Shown here one piece after another: positions 49,101 through 61,467 of a stretch of 64,000 nucleotides of DNA. The notes beneath the pieces were generated by a model that saw only the letters and a list, made by a program, of their open reading frames with translations, did not search any database and was not told the origin of the DNA. The position numbers and the translations under genes were made by a program. Positions within the stretch are counted from its first letter, which is position 1, and every line of letters begins with the position of its first letter. This DNA comes from Macrotrachela quadricornifera (lineage: Eukaryota > Rotifera > Eurotatoria > Philodinida > Philodinidae), in NCBI GenBank assembly GCA_022393335.1, contig JAJEKB010021880.1, forward strand, positions 1,421,873 through 1,485,872, in the 5' to 3' direction.

Positions 49101-51250
49101 CTAATCTAAACATATTAGAAATGATGAGAGAATAGTCGTTTAAAGAATATCGACTGACAGATAGTTCAACACATTTAAGTAAAGCCGCTTCGGACGCATC
49201 ACCATAGCATTGACGTTGTAACACTGGCTTCGCTAAATTTTCTGGATCTTGTTGGAAATCAGCTCGATTACACAACATGGCACAACGCGCCAGAGCAAAC
49301 CAGCCAGGTGCATCCTTGTCAAAGGTGGCATCTTAATTTCTCAAATATCATTTTTTCCTAGCTCTTCCTTGATGAGAAATCACTCACTTTGTTGATATTC
49401 ACTGGTATCCGCTTCGACGATTCGATTATCAAACCACATATGAGCAACTGTCATCCGACTTTGTGTCAATGTACCAATTTTATCTGCACAGATGATCGAT
49501 GTTGAACCGAGAGTTTCTATAGCTTCTAAATTTTTCACCAAACAATTCTTTTTGGCCAATCGTTTCGCTATTAATGTTAAACATATCTAAAGCATTAATC
49601 AGAGAAAAATTTTATTTGTAATTCTTTTCCAACGGTCACTATTTACCGTCACAGTGGCGTGGAAACCTTTTGGCACAATGACAATGATAATAGTAACGAG
49701 AAAAATGACTGCTTCGACGAATGAATAACCGAGAATAAGTGAGATGATAAAGAAGGAAATACTCATAAAGATGGCTGTAGCAGTGATGATATAGATAAAG
49801 TGAACGATCTCTTTGTTAATTGATGTACCACTTGTGGATAGACTCGAAGTATTATTCATCATCCGACCCATTACGGAATAATCACCCGTACGAATGACAA
49901 GACCTTTGGCGATACCTAATTCATTCATAAATGTGAAGAAAATATTGTACAAGAAATATTGAACTAACCGTTCATTGCAAGGGTGGTGAAAAAAGCCAGA
50001 TTTTTCGTTTCCAATACATTGTCATTGGTAAACTCAGGTGAACGCAATTGTGGTTCTGATTCTCCGGTCAAGGAAGAATTGTCGACTTTGAAGTCATGCG
50101 ATTCAAGAATGCGAATGTCGGCTATCCATGCAGAAAGTCAAATGAAAACTCATTTTATTAAAAAGGAACTAACCAGGCACTCGATCACCAAATTTGATTT
50201 CGACAATATCACCCACTACTAATTCTTCAGTTCGTATATTCATCCGTGTACCCTCACGAATAACAAGTGCTTGCTATATGGAGAAAACAAGATTACTATG
50301 TAAAGACGTGCAAACTATACACTTACTAAAGGAGCCCTATAATGTAGCAGAACATCTATGAAACAGATTATTTCAAAGAAATTATCTTACAAGTTTTTGA
50401 ACGAATCCACGATTCGTGAGCATTTTGCATCTTGATAGTATGAAAAGCAGCCAGTAACAATTACTATAACGATCAACGCTATGCCAAACCATAACTAAAA
50501 TTTTTAAAAATGTATATATGTTAAGAAATGACTGTTTATATGTACATTGTCACTTGATGCATCTTCATGATATAAGACAATTACAATACCGTGTGCAATA
50601 AAGCATAAAATAGCACTAATCCAAAGTAGAAACCCAAAGTAGCCAAACATATGTCTACAAAATTTTATCCATTCTGGTTTTGTCTTCGGCAGTGACAACG
50701 CATTAGGACCATCACGATCAAGCACTTCATGAGCTTCAGCATTTGATAAACCCTATATACTAATAAGCATTTCGCATCGAACTGATGATTTGTCACACTC
50801 ACTGTGTTCGGATTGGTATTATACCGATGGTAGAGTTCAACAAGATCCAGTTTATGTTCATCCTAAATTCACAAAATAAAAATCATTTTTTGAACCACTT
50901 TTACTTTAAATACATAATTTTAAAAAAATGTTCTAAGGATAATCGGTAGAAGAAAAATGAAACAAGATATTGTTTGCATAACAAAGTAAAAATTAGATTA
51001 ATATTTTTACTTACAATTTCCATTCCTTGTTTGAGATTTTCTAAATTATCTTCTTTCTTCTCTACCTTATTCTTGCTCTTTGAAATTGTCATTTTCGTTA
51101 TTTCACTTGATTTCTTTTTGGATTCTTCATCATCGTCATTGACGTTATTTATCGATGATTGTCTGATATCTCTTCTGCGAGCCTGTATTTTTTTTTCAGA
51201 AGAGCAAACATTTAAATATAGATAGATTTATTTTAAAAAAAACCTACCAT
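46120..51250 (-). CDS. Na+/K+-ATPase alpha-like protein lacking key residues
   Basis: Twenty exons (51250-51248, 51182-51015, 50862-50803, 50752-50546, 50494-50391, 50336-50327, 50273-50174, 50121-49969, 49915-49647, 49586-49388, 49331-49159, 49105-48883, 48826-48619, 47711-47407, 47355-47263, 47202-46866, 46811-46637, 46588-46458, 46394-46293, 46240-46120) join in frame with GT-AG introns to 1046 residues; the family norm is about 1020. Kept: TGES (236-239), KGAPE (532-536), MVTGDHPIT (640s), GDGVND (740-745), and the end [10 protein letters not shown], which is close to the usual GGWVEKETYY. Lost: the phosphorylation motif reads DKIGT (393-397) instead of DKTGT; M4 reads VPKGF (K351 for Glu); M5 reads SNIPKM (K810 for Glu); in M6 the second Asp of IDLGTD is deleted; M9 has QWAIL (I956 for Asp). 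The frame is open, so it is probably expressed, but ordinary Na+/K+ transport is unlikely. Confidence 0.93.
47712..48618 (-). other. 907-bp intron of the ATPase-like gene
   Basis: The only long intron in a gene whose others are about 50-170 bp. It lies between PRAAVPDA and [12 protein letters not shown] borders in phase 2 restore the expected [13 protein letters not shown] sequence. It contains gatagata-type simple repeats near 48200-48240 and 48360, but no terminal repeats that I can pair. Confidence 0.7.
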
Positions 51251-52490
51251 AAGAGACTTTGTTTTTAAATGAAGGTGATGTTCACACCAACAAATGTAGG
51301 ATTGTAGGATTCAAAATTCAAAAATAGATAGTCAGTAAAGAACGGATAGGTTTGGTTATAGAAATCTGTACAAACAAGCAGAGTCATAATCATTGTTTAA
51401 GAATCTGCTTTCCATCAAGCGAAATTCTACTTAGAAAATTAAAGGGTTGGTGAATTTTCAGCATGAAATGTTAAGCACGATGATGTTTAACATCATGAAA
51501 AATCAGCACATAGATAAATATTATCATGTAATAGTAAATGGACTAGTGTTAGATTCGACAGGCACAAAAATCATAATTCTGCTTTATATGTTAGTGGAAG
51601 TTCTTGCTGAAAATCGAGCAATTTTACCTTTGTGACAGTTTGGCGTCATATAGTCTAATGTTTCTTAAGTATTAAGAGCACAAAATGTGATTTGTTCATC
51701 GAACTTTCGAAGTTCAAATGTTCCGCCATAAATATATATATACGATATGATCAATATTTTTTACAATGGCAGTATATCTTTTCATCTGTTGATCAGTCTA
51801 TTATATATGAATATTTGTTAGCATCTAATCGTGGATTTGTTTTGTTGTGACAATACTAGATATTTTTCCATGTTCAGAAAAAAATGTTCTGTTATGAATT
51901 ATACAAGTGGGACATTCGTTTTTAATACATTGATCACGAATAATTGGATCGAGTTAAAAATATTAATTTCTTTTTGGAGATCCAATTTTATAATAAATTG
52001 TATTGCTATTGATAATTCATTTAATTTAATAGACTCAATATTTTTTGCGAATTTTTCTTCGTGTTGAACAATCATCGTACTTCACATTTCGTGATGAAAA
52101 TTCTTTTATCTCGCATCCATATAGACTGCCTTTAGTTAGAGTGAAATGCGCGTTAACCTCCGATATGAGAGGATCTATTCTAATTTTATATAAGATTATT
52201 TCAACTGAAAAAGTTTATCAGCGCAGTTCCTATGTAGTTAAAATGCGAATCACATATTTCACACGATTTGTGAGAAGTACTGTAAAGATAAAGAGGAAAC
52301 ATATTCAACAAATTATATTCACAATTTTGATCAAATCAATGGAATATAAAATAACAGAATATCTCGGTAACACATATGTGTCTCTAAAGAGGAGGAGTGA
52401 CAGTAACTAGGGCCAGAGAAATATCACGGGAGATCAGAAAAATCATCGATCTAAAACATAATTCACATATGAAAATGGAAGAGGCATACC
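51251..52490. other. Upstream flank of the ATPase-like gene
   Basis: The start ATG (51250-51248) is the last codon of exon 1, so the 5' untranslated exon extends into this region. Otherwise AT-rich. A 121-residue plus-strand open frame at 52045-52410 has a mixed composition but no recognisable domain and no visible introns, and I do not call it. Confidence 0.4.
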
Positions 52491-52493
52491 AAA

Positions 52494-54940
52494 AGCAAAA
52501 CAAAAGATCCATCGTCGATACAAGCAATAGTGAAAGATAAACAGAAGTCTTTTAGAGTGAGTGCGCCATAGGACCATCCATAGTCGACTGAGAAACTTTT
52601 TTTAAATTTCGATTTTAATATCTCAAATCGATGTGTATCAGTTTTTAGTTCGTTTCACGAGATCTGGATCCAGTGACCAGTTCTTTTTTCGAGAACTGGG
52701 TCCAGTGACTACGTACGGCACTCTAACTTTAAAAAGATCAAAGTCAAAGTAGCCTATTCCTCCAAGAAGCGTTTTCTCTACTATTACAAAAACAAAACAT
52801 GGTATTATTCGGGCAAATCACGGGTTAGAAAGGGCTATCTTTCACATGGGCTGGACAACATCATGCTATGTCCTTGTAATAGTGGAGAAAAAGGCTACTT
52901 CGACTTTGATCTTTTTAAAGTTAAAATGTTATATCTCGTTCAGTGGCCAGTTCAGTTCTTCGATCGAAAACTGTTACTCGTCTAATCGCAAACGAAAGGT
53001 TGAGTCCAATCATAGCCAAATCCAAAATATCAGACTATTTCATTTTGTCTATGGAAAAGATGAGATGTTCGAGCTGGGCGACGTTTCAAAAGATATTCAT
53101 GTCAACAAAAAACAGCAAAAAAATTGATTATAATCTGTTTAATCACGATAACCGTAAAACGCGTTTTTCTCGAGCTTTAAATTGGAAACTCAAAGTTTTG
53201 AGCGTTTTTTCGGGTCCTCCGACTCGGCAAAGGGAAAACACAAGAAACGCTCGTCGGTGCAATTCGCTTGACCCTCGACCGAATCCAATCTAATCATTAT
53301 CTATCACTGGTTGCTAAATTCTGTTTTGAGAACTATCGCAAGTCACACGCGCACATAGAAAAAAATTGTACAATATTACTGGCGACGACCATTTTGGGAA
53401 AGATCTGAATCTTTCATGTTTTTGTTGAGGGTTGGTAAGGTAAACCGTAAAAGACAGCTTACAGTTGGTCGTCGGCGTTCCTACGATCCATCACTTTCGA
53501 CTGCTCGATGTGGTGTAAAATGCGTGTATAATTTGATGAAGAGGAGCGACTAGTCGTTTGTCGGCGCCTCTCCGGGGCGGTACTCAGGACTACCTGCTTC
53601 TATGTTTAAGTCTCATTTCTCAATTAATGATCCTTTTCCATTTATAATCTACCTCATTCACACTTGGACTTTTCATACAAAATTATCTAGTTTACAATCC
53701 AGGATTATCGATTGAAAACTCAAAAACTACAGTTACTGCGTGCATGCCTCAGGATAGAGTATTGTGTCGACGCTTATAAAATGTCACTGGACTTCCAATT
53801 TTTTTTTATAAACAGAAGAAAAAAGTTCCAGTTTGAGGTTGATCTCGATAGATTATAGTTTTACATACAGTGATGTTGATTTCAGGTGAATTTTTGTGTC
53901 GCATATGATTAAAGATACAATAATGTCTTTACTCCGAACTAACACAACCAAGCAAAGAGTGATAGAGTCTTGCCTCATAAATGTGTTGTTTTTTTACCCA
54001 ATGAATATTACAAAATTAAAAAAAAACTTTTCTTTTATCGTCTGCTAGTCTCAGAATGTCATCTTTCGTAAAAAAGGATTAAATACAGTATAGAATATCA
54101 CGCTAATTTCTATATCTATGTCATATTGAGTGACTAAGTTATTTGCATGTGGGACATACCAATCTATTTCGATCTTTTCATCAGGACAAAGATATTTTAA
54201 GAAAACAAACAACACTTTGTAAAGTTTCAGAAAGTAACTTGCAGTGACTCAGTGGCTGAATGTGTCACTGCTATTTTTCGAAACTCTATTGCACATGTCA
54301 AAGTACTGAGTGAGAAAACTATTTCGAAAGTTCTTGAAAGCTAATTATATCAATCAAATCCTCCATCCTGAAAACCTTCGGTCAAACTTTAACGTTTTGT
54401 TCTAAGTTTGTACTTTTGTGACCTTTGACCTGCAACAAACACACAGACAAAGACATTTTATTTTTTTCATATAACCCTCGCTTCAGTCGAGAGAATAACA
54501 TCAGGTCAACCTTTGACATGTATATCAGGCTTGAAGATACGATATCAACTAATACCTACTCATTCTTTGGTCGCTGCGATTAATATCGATTAACCGTCAG
54601 AAAAAAAATCAAATATAATCAGATTTTTTGTCGTCGCTCAGCTCGAACAGTTAAGTCGTTCATGAGATAATATTAAAATACTTAACATACCCGAATTTAT
54701 TGGTTTTAAAGACCAAGATTGATCTAAATTCAGTGTTTCAGCTCACATTTTCCGTAGACGAAACGAAATAGACTGATATTTTGGATTTGACTTTTCGTTT
54801 GAGATATTGAAATTGAACTTTAAAAATATTTCGCGACTGATCATGAATATTTCTGTGGTGCATCCTCTCTTAAAGACTTCTGTTTATCCTTCACTGCTGC
54901 TTGTATTTGTGTTCTTGTTCTATTTTGATGTGTGTACAGT
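52494..54940. mobile_element. Composite inverted-repeat element, ~2.4 kb
   Basis: The outer left arm (52494-52640, resuming at 52995-53150) matches the reverse complement of 54595-54940, with shared blocks gataaacagaagtctt and ccaaaatatcag.ctatttc. The left arm is interrupted by about 350 bp (52645-52995) that is itself an inverted repeat (aactttaaaaagatcaaagt at 52729 against its complement ending near 52922). The central part (53150-54590) is partly GC-richer (53200-53600) and has no recognisable transposase. Confidence 0.65.
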
Positions 54941-54944
54941 GATG

Positions 54945-55770
54945 CACAACCAAAACTGAAAGCAAAGTGGGACGAATAAATAAACGACGACAATTACATT
55001 TACATTTTTTTCTCTGATGGCGAAATAGAAAAATTATGACAGTAGAAGGTGTATGCGCACAGGAAAATAATGAGTTGCATTTGCCGTGACATGCAATACA
55101 TGCTGTGACACATTACATCGCGATGCAGGGGCACACCGACAACATCATTTTAATAGCAGCTGCAAAATATGTTTCATTCTGTGATCTTATTAAATGTGTG
55201 TATTTTTACTTCGTTTTATTTGGGGTGACACCAGGCTGAATGCACAACTGACAGTAAGAGCAGAAGAAAAAATGAAACGCAACATTTAGTTATTATTACA
55301 CGTCAATGGAAGGAATGAAATGAAAATATCAATCTGACTAGTACATATGTATGGAGAGAGAGAGAGAACGAAGAAAATCGAACGAACGAAAAGAAAGAAA
55401 AAGAAGAAAAGAAACACGATCATAGTCGATTAGTTTACTAGATGATGCGAATAATTCATTCCATTTTTTTTAAATGAGTTTATCAATGCATTTGCTCAGG
55501 TTATATTATAACCGGGTCAATTAAAAAGTTATGTTTGTACAAAATTTAGACATTGGTATAACGTTGCTGTATCATACTTTCATCTCGCCCATTTTTGTTT
55601 TCTTCGTGTTATTGACTGGCGTCATCTAGAATCAGTTTTAATTTTAGTGTTTTTGATAAACTTAAAGATGAATATGAAAATTTAGAAGAAACTCATTTTT
55701 TATTGTAAGCTTGTAACACGATATATGTGTCATCATCAGGCAATATGACGATTTTACAAAAAGTTCGAGA
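54945..55770. other. Gene-free stretch with purine-rich tract
   Basis: A GA/GAAA-rich tract lies at 55350-55415. No coding region recognised. Confidence 0.4.
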
Positions 55771-55776
55771 ATATAA

Positions 55777-57782
55777 GGGTGGGCCAGGTTTGCTAACTCG
55801 AATTATATAATTAATTTTTTTATATTAAAACACGTACTTGAAAATTTATCTCTATGATAGAAACATGCAGTAAAGAACGCTCTACAAAACAGCCTATGAC
55901 TGATCTTGCCTAACTCATATAATAAGAACGTTATAAGCTTAGAAATATTAGTTGCAAAAAATAAAAATTAATCGTAAACATTTAGTTCACTCCCATAATA
56001 ATTTTAAAGTCACCATATAATCAGTTTTAGATTTGTGATGTTCTATCTTCGGTTAGATCATACTATTACTGTACTCGGGATCATTCCCTGGATCTTAATT
56101 AATATATTTTTGTCTAGGTATGCGCAGTATCTTTCGATCTCTATGTATTCACTTTTTGTATTATATATCTCTTTGTGTTCGTACTATCTTTTCCAGGTAT
56201 TCGTAATCACTCTCCCTTTGTTTTCAAAATATCTATCTCTTCTGTATTTATGTATTCGTTTGCCACTCCAGCCTATAAAGAGACTCGTTTCGGCCCAAAT
56301 AAAGTATAAAATAACTTGGAAATTCTTTTACGTGATAGCACAAGATGTGAAACATGTTTACTTTGGGGGAGCAGTTTCGTGGGCTTGTTGTTTCTTTAAG
56401 AAATTGAATCCCACATGGATAGCATCCAACATTGCTGATGAAATACAATCTTATGAAAATCCACCTCCATTATGTCGTAACGCATTAAGAAGAAAAATAA
56501 ATCGAATATTACAAAGGGGAACAACAAGAGATAAATTAAAACGTGGCCCACCACGAACTGTTCGAACAGAACAGTTAAAGAAAGCAGTAAAACGTTTGCT
56601 ACATTTAAAAGTGGGACAAAGTCAAAGAAAAGTGGTGCTAGATTTACAACGTAACAACATTCGAGGTAAAAGAACATCGGTGCAAAGAATAATTAAGGAA
56701 TTAAATTTGAAACTGTTTAAACTTAGAAAAGCTTAAAAATTAACAACAGTAAACAAAGAACGACGTGTTACATGTGCGAAAAAATTAATTAGAAAATATG
56801 GTGCAAGAAAAATTAATTCAAAATGGCAATGGGCTAAACTTGTTAATACTGATTTTTCAGGAATATTTATAACTGAAGGTTTTCATAATAATAAAAATGA
56901 TGTGATTGATGCTGAAGAACCATCTGAAATTCCTGCTAATCTAAGAGAAGCACCGATGACAAAATATCCAAGTGGTGTAATGTTTTGGGATGGAATTTAT
57001 ACGAAAGATTTGATACCTCAGGATGGTCCTATTAATGTTACTCAATGGTTACAAGATCAATGTCGAAATGATAAACGTAAAAGAGTGTACATAATCGGTG
57101 CAATTTATGCCAGATTTTTACGTGGAAAAGCCGTTCCAGCAATTAATGAAGTAATAGAAGATTTGGATGAAGCTATTTTTCAAGATGATCAAGATTCAAA
57201 ACACAGAACACAAGTAGCTATGGATGTTGTTTATGATTTTTTTGAAAAAAGAATTGAACGAAATGATGGAGACGCATGGTCTATTGGAAATATTTGCGGA
57301 ATTATGAGGGAGAAAACAAAAGGAAAAATATTTGAAAATCTTGATTCATTAATTGGTTTTGTTAATTCAGAATGGCGGAAAATTACACTTGAACAATGCG
57401 AAACAATGATAGATAACATACCTAAACGTCTTGCAAAAGTGGTACAATTGAATGGGAATCAAGTTTATGAACATTAATTTAAAATGATTTTGATTGTAAC
57501 ACTAATGGTGAAGAAACATTGCATAATTACAATAACATTTTTAGATGAAATAAAGTTTTTATGGTCTTAAAATGTTCATAGTTAATTTTTATTTTTCGCA
57601 ACTAATATTTCTAAGCTTATAACGTTCGTGTTATATGAGTTAGACAGGATCAGTCATAGGCTGTTTTGTAGGGCGCCTTTTACTGTATCTTTCTATCATA
57701 GAGATAAATTTTTAAGTACGTGTTTTAATATAAAAAAATTAATTATATGAATCGAGTCAGCAAACCTGGGGCGCCGTTTATA
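55777..57782. mobile_element. Tc1/mariner-like transposon with ~205-bp TIRs
   Basis: The left repeat (55777-55985) and right repeat (57570-57782) are reverse complements with few mismatches, sharing ccaggtttgct.actcga at the outer ends and gcaaaaaataaaaattaa.c at the inner ends. TATAA-type sequence adjoins both ends, fitting TA insertion. One transposase lies between them on the plus strand. At about 2.0 kb it is close to a complete element. Confidence 0.85.
56350..57477 (+). pseudogene. Mariner-like transposase with one stop
   Basis: A single reading frame is broken only by TAA at 56734-56736. The upstream part has a basic helix-turn-helix region (KRGPPRTVRTEQLKKAVKRL, then RTSVQRIIKELNLKLFKLRK). 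After the stop the same frame continues (ERRVTCAKKLIRKYG), then NTDFSGIFITEGFHNNKNDV, the first catalytic Asp region, then PSGVMFWDGI, and FQDDQDSKHRT, the second Asp region (usual form QDNAxxH). The third acidic position, normally in a PIENxW-like motif, reads SIGNICGIMREK, a Gly where Glu or Asp is expected. The C-terminus (EWRKIT.EQCETMI..IPKRL) is typical. The Met-initiated stretch at 56035-56340 is Leu/Ile/Phe-rich and probably not transposase. Inactive as written. Confidence 0.8.
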
Positions 57783-57784
57783 GA

Positions 57785-60700
57785 TATAGAGAGGTCAATC
57801 TGTATGATGTTTACTATTACTTGTAGAACCACTGTCATTTTGTTAGGGTAGATAGAGATAAGTGAGAGCTACAAAATGATATTAATGTGCGTAGGAAAAT
57901 ATACTGTGCCCGAAATCTTCCGAAGACTATAATATACAAAACCTATGAGAAATGTATTGGTTCCTCAGTTCTATCTACATGACCTTTACTGTATATTTTT
58001 GTAAAATTGTTTTTAAAGAGCTATTAACATGCTACTAATGAACGGTTATCGAAAAGTGGTGTTCAGTTACGTTTTGATATTCTACGGAACTGAGTAATCA
58101 GCTGACTTTGCGTAGAATTTGTGCATTACTCTTCTTGAAAGATTTCGCGAAAAGCATATTTTCTCATATATATTAATATTATCTTGTATATGTTACTGAA
58201 CTTTATCTATGATAAAGAAAGCTTGTGAGCACAGCGTCTGTCTTTTAGGGTGCAATATAGAACGCACAGATTTTCCTTAGTTTTATTACGCTACTGGAAA
58301 ATATCCGGAGCGAATAATATCTAATAGCTGCTGGTTGCCTTCGTTGAGCGGTTGCTCATGGGAAAAACAATTCATTGTATTTTATATTCGGATTTTCCGC
58401 AAAATTTTTCTTTTCTTATTGACAATTGTTCGTTGTTTATTTCATTTTTTATTTCGTTTCTCATTAGTTGTGTTTTTTGTAATCACCAATTTCAATGGTA
58501 ACACAGCTGGTTCTACTCGTGCATCGTGTCGACAGCATAGCTCAGTGCAGTTATTATACATCGTTATAAATACGAAAAGGCTTATATTAATTTTTTTTCG
58601 AAAGTTAGGGCATCAGCAGTTCATGCTTTTATATTGGGCACATATCAACCGTGGCTAATCAATAGTTCATTATTCATCTTGCTTAATATCTAATCATATA
58701 CTCGTTCATTTACGAAAATTCTAGATACTTCTCTCTTTACCATATGAAAATATTTATTCCAGCCGTTCAAGTTCCTCGGAAGCCTTGTTGTGAATACGTA
58801 GATCCATCATTTTTCATTATAAATGCGTTATGAAAAAGAAGTCTGCTACTTGTGATCCTCGTTTCTAGGAAAATACACTCAATGTATTTAGTTCCCGATT
58901 ACTGAGATCTCTATTATGAGATACACCTCCGAAGGTCTCGCCCTCTAATTTGCACTGACATTTAGTGCTCAATTTCTGTATTGCCTCTTTCAGCAATGAA
59001 ACACAATTCTCTCAAATGAAACTGTACCTCAGAGAAAAGCTGGAATGGGGATCGTCGAAGCTTCGACTTATAGGTACACTTATATTTTTACATTTGAGCT
59101 TCACAAAATCTCTTTGGTGCCATCAATGATAATACACATCATGCAAACTGACCTCTCTATCTCTATATATATTTCATGGGACCTAGATAGTGGAGTCTTT
59201 CGAAAATTTCGAGGGCAGCATATTTTCCCATACATATTAATACCGTTTTGTAGCTCTTACTTAGCTCTATTAACGCTGAAAAAATGATAGTTTTGGATTT
59301 GGATAACGCTGCGATAGTTGGCATCGTATAATTCTAGAAGTAAGACGAAACTGATGTGAAAGAGGCAATGGCCTATTTTCCTATATACACTATGAAGTGT
59401 TTAGGAAAATTGTCTATACGCATCGCAATTAATTTAGTATTAAAGTGGAGAACACTAATTCTAACGTGGAAGAAGGTTGCAGCGTGACTTTTATATAGGG
59501 CCGATTTGTAGGTCAACTCACTCCGGTTCTTTTATCTACTACACGTTTAATCACAAAGAATTACGTACTCTGCATTTGCCATTAAGACTGAATGAAATAT
59601 TACTCATATGTTCAACTGCGTTCAAACTGTGCCGCAGTTTTAGTATTTTCCGCAGTTAGGCACAACTTCGTCGTAGTTTCTCGCAATTACGGGTCACAGT
59701 GTGATGGCATTTCCGCCGCAACTGCGATAAAAAAGTCGCACCTGTAACAGATGACGCCTAGTCAATCTCAGCATTTTCTAAATTAATAATAAATTAACGA
59801 TAAATTAACAATAAACTAACGATAAATTAATAAATAATTCATCATTCAGTACACCATGCCATTGATTTTTATTCTGTAGAAAAAAAATGAAGTTTCTTTC
59901 TCATTGTATAAAGTTAAAATGAGGTAGAGTGCTTATGAAAGCTCCTTTTACACTTCCCCCCCCCCCCCATGTCTCAGTGGATCTTTGTTTTTCCTTATAT
60001 GAAATTTTTTTTCTGTCGATGCTATTAAATGATATACACGACCGCATCTATTAGTTTTTGTATAGTCAATAATTCATAATAATTAGTGCGTTAAACAGGG
60101 ATCAAGCTGTTCTCGTTGACAAGCTGTCGACTATTTTCTTCAAAGCAAAAAAGAACTCTTCTCAAAATATATTTCGAACAATTTCTTTTTGCAACTAATA
60201 GGTGAACGTAGTTTTTCTCCCATATAACTAAAAAACCAAAACGATTTCATGTAAATGGTTATTTTCAAAATTTTCATCATTTAAATGGTGATTTTTAAAA
60301 TTTGTATCAAAAAAATTGCATGACTTTACTTCTCTCAAAAGTCACCAGAGTCATCACATTACTTTTATTACTTTTATATCATTTTCATTCGATGACTTTG
60401 ATTATTACGGAAAAATCAAAATCATTACATTATCTTCATCACTTTTGTACCAGTTTTATCCATGAGTTGGATTATCTGAGAATGTTAGAATCATTACATT
60501 AGTTTTGACTACTTTTGCATCATTTTCACCGCATGATTCTGATTACTACGCAAAAATCAAAATCATTCGATTACTTTTTCATCGAATGACTTTGGTTACA
60601 AATTGATTTTTAATCAAAATCATCAAATGACATTGGTTAAAAATTGATTTTTAATTAATGTCATTTGATGATTTTGATTAAAAATCAATGTCACTTAATG

Positions 60701-61460
60701 ACTTCGATTAAAAATCAAAATCATCAAATATAATTGGTGAAATTTTTCATTCTAACCCATGAAAATGAAAAGCATAGATTTTTATGTCGGTTTTATCATA
60801 AAAATGTCATTTTTTGCTATGTTTTGATTACATGGGATATATCACTGATAAATGCCATATACTGCGTGATTTTGATGATATTTTAATGATTTTCATGAAT
60901 GTAATTTTTAAAAACATGGCATGCCGTTTAAAAAACATCAAAGATTATGTCGTATTCATCATCTGAAATCGCATTTTTTTTTATTTTGGTCATCGTTCTT
61001 CTTTAAAAAAAAATTCATGAAAATGATATAAATTACATCATGTCTTGCCATGTTTTGATTACATGGGCTACTAATCATATTTAAGCGAAAGAGCATTTGT
61101 TTTAAACAATTTGATCATATACAACGTTTTACAAACGAGAAAACGAAAAAAATATGTGGATAAATACATTGAAAGAAGTACAACGTGCTGATGATTCATT
61201 CAGCATGAATATCAAATTTGTGTAGAGCTGATTATTTGACCAGAATTGAGTAAATGAATAAACTCTACCGTGAATAATCGTCATCATATTTACTTTTTCT
61301 TCACTGCTTAATTGCATGACTACATCATACATAAATACGAGAGGTCTGACGATTCTTTTTTTTTGCTTTTATTCTTTCTTCTCAAATAGTAGTCGTTTCA
61401 CATCAGTATTGATCGAAATTACCAATTCGACAGTTCGTACGATCAAAGCACTGCGAGCGC
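57785..61460. other. Gene-free stretch with scattered repeats
   Basis: No supported gene. Blocks at 57779-57815 and 57873-57935 recur as reverse complements at 59118-59165 and 59190-59262 but in permuted order. Taattaacga-type tandem units lie at 59785-59845 and a C13 run at about 59958-59970. Repeats at 60330-60740 are listed separately. Confidence 0.45.
60330..60740. repeat. Degenerate tandem and palindromic repeats
   Basis: Two kinds adjoin. From 60330 to 60570 a unit of about 70 bp repeats, marked by aatcattacatta followed by actttt. From 60575 to 60740 shorter units around gattaaaaatcaaaatcat and atgactttggtt occur in both orientations, so the tract can fold into several hairpins. Confidence 0.65.
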
Positions 61461-61467
61461 CGTTGCG

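Noticed and set aside
52045..52410. 121-residue plus-strand open frame upstream of the ATPase-like gene
   Set aside because: No recognisable domain or neighbours that support it. Length is not exceptional for this much sequence, so left uncalled.
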